Below, in pieces: positions 16,978 through 25,900 of a stretch of 64,000 nt of DNA. Each line of letters opens with the position of its first letter. The stretch's first letter is position 1. This DNA comes from VRUE01 sp963716735 (GTDB lineage: Bacteria > Actinomycetota > Thermoleophilia > Solirubrobacterales > 70-9), in contig OY970321.1 in assembly GCA_963716735.1 (NCBI GenBank), forward strand, positions 806,001 to 870,000, read 5' to 3'. Both the position numbers and the translations under genes were made by a program. The notes below the pieces were generated by a model. That model was given only the letters and a program-made list of their open reading frames with translations, ran no database searches and was not told the DNA's origin.

Positions 16978-19900
16978 TCAGCCTCTCTCTGGTTGTTTGT
17001 CGGATATCTGGATGGCGAGCGCCTCGCGAATCGCCTGCGCGGTGGTCTCGGCGTGCGTGGCGATGATGCTGAAGTGGTCGCCGGGAACCTCGACCGGTGC
17101 GCCGGGAGGCGCTCCCGGCGGGACTGGAACGTCTATCTCGGAGTGGTGCATATGCGGAAGCGGCTCGCCGGCCCAGATAGCGACCGTCGGCACCTCGACC
17201 CGCGGGGGTTGCCACTCGGTGAAGATGCGGAAGTAGGACATCGTCGCGGTCAGGCGCGCATCGTCGACCGGCACCACGCTCTGCTCGATCCACCACCTCG
17301 CCAAGAACTCCGGCGGCAGCCCGAGCAGCGGCAGACCCGAGGGGAAAAAGGTGTCGACGAGGATCACGGCCCGTGGCGGCGTACCGGCCTGCGCCAGCTG
17401 CGCGGCGGCCGCATGCGCGAACCAGCCACCCGAGGAGTGGCCGACGAGGGCGTACTCCGGGCCGAGGTCGAGGCGCTCGATAGCTTCGGCCTGGGTTCGC
17501 AGTGCCAGGGGAGCATCGGTTGGCACCAGCTCGCCCTCGCTGAAGCCCGGCAATCTGAGCGCCTGCACGGGCCGCTCGCCGCGGAACTGCTCTGCCAGCT
17601 GCCTGTACTCCTCCGGGCCCGAGCTGGGCATGATCGAGGGCAGGAGAACGAGCCGCATAGATTCGGGGCCGTCGGCCAGAAGGTCGGTCTTCGGCAGATC
17701 CTCGGAGAGGGGGCTGTCGTATGAAGCCCGCAACGTCGCCGCCCTCGCGATCAGGTCGATCAGGTCGGCGGACTTCTCCTCCGCCCCCGCCTCCCGACTC
17801 AGCCAGGCGAACATGCTCCGCGGCGGGGCGCTCTCGACCTCCGCCCCCTTCGCCTGACCGGCGAGATGGGCTGCCAGCTCGGCGGCGGTCGGGTGATCGA
17901 ACACCAGCGTCGCCGCGAGGCTGAGCCCGAAAGCGACGTTGAGACGGTTGCGCAGCTCGACCGCGCTCAACGAGTCGAAGCCGAGATCGCGGAAGGGTCG
18001 GTCCGGCTCCACCGCCTCGGCCGAGTCGTACCCCAAGAGGAAGGCGGCTTCGGTCCGCACCAGGGCGAGGATGTGCTCCTCACGCTCTGCCGCGGGCAGG
18101 GCGGCGAGGCTCGCCGCGAACGAGCCGGAGTCGCTGCGGCGGCGCCTCGGCACCCGGACGAGTCCGCTGAGAATGGGCGGCAGTGCCCCCGCGGACGCCA
18201 TCGCCCGCAGGGCAGCGGGGTCGAGGGGAATGGCCAGCACCGCGGCCCGATCGCTTGCCAGCGCCGTCTCGAACAGCGAGAGACCCTTCTCGTCGGAGAT
18301 GGCCTCGATACCACCGCGGCGCATCCGCGCCCTGTCGGCCTCCTCCAGCTCAGCGGACATGCCGCTCTCTCGCTCCCAGAGGCCCCAGGCGATCGACGTC
18401 GCCGCCAGGCCTTCCGTCCGCCGCTGCTGGGCAAGGGCGTCGAGGAAGACGTTGGCGGCGGCGTAGTTGGCCTGGCCGGGGCCACCGAGCACCCCGGCAG
18501 CAGAGGAGAAGAGGACGAATGCGGAGAGGTCGGCCCCGGCGCTCAGCTCATGCAGGTTCCAGGCCGCATCCGCCTTCGGCGCGAAGACACGCTCGACCTG
18601 CTCGGCGTCCATCGTTTCGACCGTGCCGTCGGCGAGCGCACCGGCACAGTGGATCACCGCGCCCAGGGGATGCGCGTCGGGGATCGTGGCTAGGAGCGCC
18701 TCGAGCGCCTCGCGATCGGCGACGTCGCAGGCGGCGATCGTCACCGCGGCTCCCAGCCCCTCGAGCTCCTGCTTCAACTCGCTCGCTCCCGCCGCTTCGG
18801 GGCCGCTCCTGCTGACCAGGAGCAGGTGCCGGGCGCCGTGGCTCTCGACCATGTGGCGGGCGGTGAGCGCGCCGAGGGTACCGGTGGCACCGGTGACGAG
18901 AACCGTGCGCTCGGGGTCGAGTGGCCGGATTGCGCCGTCCTCCCCCTCCTCCCCCAGCCCGGCGACGCGCGGCACCAGCGCGACACCGTCGCGCAGAGCG
19001 ATCTGGGGCTCCTCGATCCCCCTTGCGAGCGCCGCCGCCAGCATCCCCTGGGAGGCCTCCGTGCCGTCGCTGTCGATCAGGGCGAAGCGGCCGGGGTGCT
19101 CGGACTGGGCCGAGCGGACCAGGCCCCAGATCGCGGCCGCCGAGGGGTCCGGCGCCTCATCTCCGCCGGTGGCCATCGCGTCCTGGGTGACGAAGACCAG
19201 GCGCATGCCGGCCTTGGACTCGTCGGAGAGCCACTGCTGCACCGACTCCAGGGCGCTTTGGGTCGCTTCGCGGGCGGCCGCGGCTGGCGCGGTGCCGGCC
19301 CCGGGGTGGCAGTGCAGGACCTCGACCTCGGCGGGTCGGTCGGCCCCCTCGGGCATCGCGGTCCCGATCCACTCGAGACCGAGGAGCCCGTCGACACGGG
19401 GCTCGGGAGCGCGCAGCCGCGCGGGGTCCAGCGGGCGGGCGATCATCGAACCGACCGTGGCTACCGGCGCCCCCTCCCGATCGCCGACCTGCAGTGCAAG
19501 CGTCTCCCCTGCGACGCTGAGAACGACCCGCAGCTCGCTTGTCCCCACCGTCTCCAAGGAGACTTTTCGCCAGGAGAAGGGCAGGCTGACGCCCTGGCCC
19601 CCACCCCCCATGGCGGCGAGCATCGAACCGTGCAGGGCCGAGTCGAGCAAGGCCGGGTGGATGCCGAAGCGACCGGCGTCCCCGGCGGACTCCTCGGGCA
19701 GGGAGACCTCGGCGTAGATCCGCTCATCGTCTTTCCAGGCCGCGGTGAGCCCCTGGAAGGTGGGTCCGTATTCGAGCCCGGCGCCGGCGAGATGGTCGTA
19801 GAGATGGCCGACCTCGAGCGACTCGGCCCCCTCGGGGGGCCAAGCCGGCAGCCGCTCGGGAACCGGAGCCGGATCGGTGGAGAGGGCGCCCTCGGCATGG

Positions 19901-22900
19901 CGGATCCACTCGGGCGCCGCACCGAGCGCCTCATCGCGGGTGTCGGGACGGGAGTGGATCGCGATCTCGCGACGCCCCCCGTCGTCTGGGCCGGAGACCG
20001 TGACCTGAATGGTTACGGCTCCCCGCTCGGGAAGCGTCAGGGGCACCAGCAGGGTGAGCTCCTCGACGCCAGGAGCCCCCACCTCTTCCGCGGCCTTGAG
20101 CGCCAGCTCGAGGAATGCCGTGCCCGGCAGGAGGACGGCGCCGCCGACCATGTGGTCCGCCAGCCAAGCGTGCGTGGACAGGGAAAGGCGGCCCGTGAAC
20201 AGCAGACCCCCGCCCTCTTCGCCCGCCAGCTCGACCGCCGCGCCCAGCAGTGGGTGCTCGGGGTCGCCGAGGCCGATCGCGCCTGGGTCGGTTGTGCCGA
20301 TCGGACCGGAGGGGAGCCAGTAGCGCGCGCGCTGGAAGGGGTAGGTGGGCAGCGCTACTCGCTTTGCTCCGGTACCGGCGAAGAAGACGCTCCAGTCGAG
20401 CTTTGCCCCGGCGGCGTGGGCGCCGGCGATCGCCGTGGAGATCGCCGTGGCCTCCGCGCGGCTCTCGCGCAGGGTCGGGACGAAGGCTGCCTGCGTGTCC
20501 TCGCCGAGACTCTCGCGCGCCATCGCGCAGAGCACCGGGTCGGGTCCGAGCTCCACATAGGTACTCGCCCCCTGCGCCTGCAGAGCGTTGACCGCGTCGG
20601 CGAAGCGCACCGCCTCGCGCACGTGGCGGACCCAGTAGGCGGGGTCGGTTGCCTGCTCAGAGGTGAGCAGCTCTCCGGTCAGGTTGGAGACGATCGGGAT
20701 CTTGGGCTCGCTGAAGGCGATGCCCTCTGCGACCTCGCCAAACTCCCCGAGCATCGGCTCCATCAGGGGCGAGTGGAAGGCGTGAGAGACGGCGAGGCGT
20801 TTGGTCCTTCTGCCCTTCTCCTCCCAGGCGGTGCGGACCTCTTCGACCGCGGCCTCTGCGCCTGAGATGACGATTGAACTGGGGCCGTTGATCGCGGCGA
20901 TCGAGAGCTCTGCCTCCCTGCCGGCGATCGACTCCTTTGCCTCCTCCTCGGTCGCCTCGATCGCGGCCATTGCTCCGCCCGCGGGGAGGGCGCCCATCAG
21001 ACGGCCTCTGGCGGCGACGAGCTTCGCCGCGTCGTCCAGCCCGATCGCGCCGGCCACATGCGCCGCCGCGATCTCGCCGATCGAGTGGCCGGCGAGCAGG
21101 TCGGACTTCAGGCCTCGCTTGGCGAGTGCCTCATACAAAGCGACCTCGATCGCGAAGAGGGCGGGCTGGGCGTAGGTGGTGTCCTCCAGCTGGGCCGCCG
21201 CTTTCTTGCCCTTGGCGAAGACGATCTCCTCGAGTGAGACCTCGAGGTGTTGGTCGAGCTGCTCGCGGACCCGGTCGAAGGCCTCTTTGAAGTGCTCGTC
21301 TGACTCATAGAGCTCCTTGCCCATCCCCAGTCGCTGGGAGCCCTGGCCGGTGAAGAGGTAGGCGAGCTTGCCGTCCTTTGCCCGGGCGCTGAGGACGTTG
21401 GGCGAGGGCTCGCCGTTGGCGAGAGCGGTGAGCGAGGCGAGCAGCTCGTCGCGGTCGTCGCCCAACGCCACTGCTCTGTGCTCCATCGCGGACCGGGTGC
21501 TCAGCAGCGAGTAGGCGACGTCGGTCGGGTCTAGGTCGGGGTTCTCCCGCAGATGGGTCGCAAGGCGCTCCGCCGCCTCGGCCAGGGCGGGCTCCGCTTT
21601 GGCCGAGAGGGCGAAGGGGACCGGGCCGGCGAGGAGCTTGGTCGCGGGGGACTCTCCCCCGTCCCTATCCGGGCTCGCCGTGGGGGCCTCCTCCAAGATC
21701 ACGTGCGCGTTGGTGCCGCTGATGCCGAAGGAGGAAATGCCGGCGCGGCGCGGAGCGCCGTTTGCCTCCCACTCGACCTGCTCGCTCAAAAGCTCTATGT
21801 CCCCCGTCTCCCAATCGACTTTGGAGGAGGGCGCGTCGAGGTGCAGGGTCCTGGGCATGATGCCCTCGCGCATCGCCTGGGTCATCTTGATCACGCCGGC
21901 GACGCCCGCTGCCGCCTGGGTGTGGCCGATGTTGGACTTGATCGAGCCGAGCTTCAGCGGTCGCTCGCGATCCTGGCCGTAGGTGGCGAGCAGCGCTCCG
22001 GCCTCGATCGGATCGCCGAGGGTGGTGCCCGTGCCGTGGGCCTCGACCACGTCGACGTCCTTTGCCTCCAGGCGGGCGTTGGCCAGGGCTTGCCTGATCA
22101 CCCGCTCCTGCGAGGGTCCGTTGGGGGCTGTGAGCCCGTTGGAGGCGCCGTCCTGGTTCACCGCCGAGCCCTTGATCGTGGCGAGGACCGGGTGCCCGTG
22201 GCGCTGCGCGTCGGAGAGGCGCTCGAGGACGAGGGTGCCGACTCCCTCCGCCCAGGCGACTCCGTCTGCCGCCTCGGCGAAGGACTTGGAACGCCCGTCG
22301 GGGGCGAGGCCGCGCTGGCGGCTGAACTCGACGAACACCGTCGGCGTCGCCAGAGCCGTGACTCCCCCGGCGAGAGCCAGCGTGCACTCGCCGCCGCGTA
22401 GCGCCTGGGATGCCAGGTGCATCGCGACAAGCGACGAGGAGCAGGCGGTGTCGACGGTGATCGCCGGACCCTCGAGGCCGAGGGTGTAGGAGATGCGGCC
22501 CGAGACGATGCTGGAAGTCATCCCCGGCGCCGGCCCGTAGTCCTGGTACATCACCCCGGCGAAGACCCCGGTCTGGGATTTGCGCAGACCGGCCGGATCG
22601 ATGCCGGCGTCCTCGAGCGCCTCCCAGCAGGATTCGAGCAGCAACCGTTGCTGAGGGTCGGTGACCAGCGCCTCGCGCGGGGAGATGCCGAAGAACTCCG
22701 GGTCGAACTCGCCCGCGTCGGCCATGAAGCCGCCCTCGCGGGTGTAGCTGGTGCCGGGGTTCTCTGGGTCGGGGTTGTAGAGGCCCTCTATGTCCCAACC
22801 GCGATCGGCGGGGAACTCGGTGATGCCGTCGCGGCCCTCGGCGACCAATTGCCAGAGCTCCGCGGGCGAGCTGACCCCACCCGGGTAGCGGCAGGCCATG

Positions 22901-22922
22901 CCGACGATCGCGATCGGCTCGT
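16978..22922 (-). other. PKS module i: KS-AT-DH-KR-ACP-TE
   Basis: Approximate limits: KS 21695-22922, AT 20320-21360, DH 19370-20255, KR 18190-18905, ACP around 17978, TE 16990-17650. The DH is canonical (DHMVGGAVLLPG, HPALLDSALHG). The KR loop is GATGTLG. Predicted outcome: alpha,beta-unsaturated thioester passed to the thioesterase. Confidence 0.93.
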
Positions 22923-25900
22923 CGCTCGCCTGGGCGCGGACGGCGACCTGCTCTGCGGCGCCGCCCGTACCTGCCGCGCCCAGCACGTACTCGGCGAGGG
23001 CGGTCGAGCTCGGGTAGTCGAAGACGACGGTCGCCGGCAGGCGCAGCCCCGTGATCGCGCCGAGGCGGTTGCGCAGTTCGACCGCGGCGAGCGAGTCGAA
23101 GCCGAGCTCCTGGAAGGCCCTGCCGGGCTCGATGTCCTGCGCGGACGCGTGCCCGAGCACCGCGGCAACCTCCCCCCTGATCAGGTCAAGGACGATGCCC
23201 TCGGCCTCCGCTTCGGTCAGGGTGGCCAGCTTTGCGGCAAGGGATCCGGGGGCGGTGCTGGGACGCCTGGGGACGCGCACCAGGCCGTGGAAGATCGGCG
23301 GCAGAGCGCCAGCGGAAGCAAGGCCCCTGAGACCCGCGGCGTCGAGGGGCAGGGCCACGGCCGCGGCACGTCCGGCGCCGAGCGCCGCCTCGAACAAAGC
23401 GAGCCCACGCTGATCGGAAATCACCTCTATGCCGCCACGGCGTATCCGCGCGATGTCAGCCTGACCCAACTTCGAAGTCATGCCACCGCCCTGCTCCCAC
23501 GGGCCCCAGGCGATCGACGTCGCCGCCAGGCCTTCCGTCCGCCGCTTCTGGGCGAGCGCGTCGAGGAAGACGTTGGCGGCGGCGTAGTTGGCCTGACCGG
23601 GGCCACCGAGCACCCCGGCGACCGAAGAGAACAGCACGAACTCGGAGAGGTCCGACTCCGCGGTCAGCTCGTGCAGGTTCCAGGCGGTGTCCGCCTTGGC
23701 GGCGAAGACACGATCGACCTGCTCGGCCTCCATCGCTTCGACCGTGCCGTCGGCGAGCGTCCCGGCGCAGTGAATCACCGCCCCCAAGGGGTGCTCGGAG
23801 GAGATCCCGGCGAGTAGGGACTCGAGCGCCTCTCGGTCCGAGACGTCGCAGGCGGCGATCGTTACCTCGGCTCCCGCCTCCTCGAGCTCCGCCCGCAACT
23901 GCTCCGCGCCTTCGGCCTCGGGTCCGCTCCTGCTGACCAGGAGCAGATGGCGGGCGCCGTGGCTCTCGGCAAGATGGCGGGCGAGGAGGGTGCCGAGGCC
24001 GCCTGTCGCGCCGGTGATCAGCACCGTGCGCCCCGGGTCGATCGCCGGCGCCTTCTCGTCTTCGCTCTCGCCTGCCGTCAGTCGCGCAAGGCGGGGCACC
24101 AGTGCCACGCCCTCGCGCAGGGCGAGCTGGTGCTCCTCCCCCCCGATCGCAAGCGCGGCAGACAGCACCTCCTGGGAGGCTTTCGTACCGTCGCTGTCGA
24201 TCAGGGCGAAGCGGCCGGGGTGCTCGGACTGGGCCGAGCGGACGAGGCCCCAGATCGCCGCGGCGGCCGGATCGGGACACTCCTCGTCATCGACGCCAAC
24301 CGCACCGCCGGTGACCAGCGTCAGGCGCCGGTCGGCCTTCTCCTCATCGGCAAGCTGGTCCTGAATCGCGGTCAAGGCGCGCTTGGCCGCATCGAGAGCG
24401 GCCGCGGCGGTCCCGGCGTCCGCCTCGGTCGCGCAGTGCATGACTTCGACCTCCTCCGGGGCGGTGACCTGCTCGGGCAGGGAAACCTCGCTCCACGCGA
24501 TCTCCAGCAGCCCGTCGGCCGGCTGGGCGGCCGCCTGTAGCTGTGCCGAGGAGAGCGGGCGCAGGGCCAGCGAGGCGACGCCCGCCAGTGGCGCTCCGCT
24601 GCCGTCGGCGAGAGCAAGCGAGACCTCACCCTCCCCGTCGAGAGAGATCCTCGCCCGCAGCTCCCTGGCGCCCACCCCCTGCAGCGAGACCCCGCTCCAG
24701 GAGAAAGGCAACCTCGGCCCCTGGGACTCCCCGGACGCGGCAAGCGCGATGCCGTGCAGGGCGGAGTCGAGCAGGGCCGGATGGATGGCGAAACGCTGGG
24801 CATCGTGCGTCTGCTCATCGGGAAGCGAGACCTCGACGTAGACGCTCTCGCCCGCGCGCCAGGCGGCACCGAGTCCCCGGAAGGCGGGGCCATATTCGAG
24901 CCCCCCTTCGGCCAGTGCGTCATAGAGATGCTCGACGTCGATCGGCTCGGCGGCCCGCGGGGGCCAGACGTCCAGCGGCTCGGGGCCTTGCAGGGATTCC
25001 TGGGAGAGGACGCCCTGGGCGTGGCGGGTCCACGCAGGATCGTCGGCAAGATCGCCGTCGCTCTTTTCGGCGCGGGAGTGGATCGCGAGCTGCCGCCGCC
25101 CGTCCTCGGCGAGGGCGGAGACCGAGACCTGGATCGCGACCGCGACACCCTGCTGGAAAGCCAAGGGAGCCTCGAGGACGAGCTCCTCGAGGCTCTGCAC
25201 CTGAGTCTGCGCACCGGCCCTCAGTGCGAGCTCGAGGAACGCCGTGCCAGGCAGGAGCACCGTGCCAGCAACCACGTGGTCCGCCAGCCAGGGATGGGTG
25301 CCGAGGGAGAGGCGACCGGTGAGGGTCAACCCCCCCTCGCTGGGGTCCTCGATCGCCGCCGCCAGCAGCGGGTGCCCGGCCTCGCCCAGGCCGGCCGCGC
25401 CGAGGTCTGCCGCGGCGGCGGTGGAGGCGAGCCAGTAGCGCTCGCGCTGGAAGGGGTAGGTCGGCAGCGGGACGCGCTTGGCGGCGGTGCCGGCAAAGAA
25501 GGCCCCCCAGTCGGGCTTTGCCCCGGCGACATGGGCGCCGGCGATGGCCGTTGAGATCGCAACGTCCTCGGGGCGACTCTCGCGCAGGGTCGGGACGAAG
25601 GCTGCCTGCGCCTCCTCGCCGAGGCACTCGCGCGCCATCGCGCAGAGCACCGGGTCGGGGCCGAGCTCCATGTAGGTGCTGGTCCCCTGCGCCTGCAGGG
25701 TCGCGACCGCGTCGGCGAAGCGCACCGCCTCGCGCACGTGGCGCACCCAGTAGGCGGGGTCTGTGGCGTGCTCGGGAGCAAGCAGCTCTCCGGTCAGGTT
25801 GGAGACGATCGGGATCTTGGGCTCGCTGAAGCTGAGGCTCGCCGCTACCTCACCGAACTCCTCGAGCATCGGCTCCATCAAGGGCGAGTGGAAGGCGTGG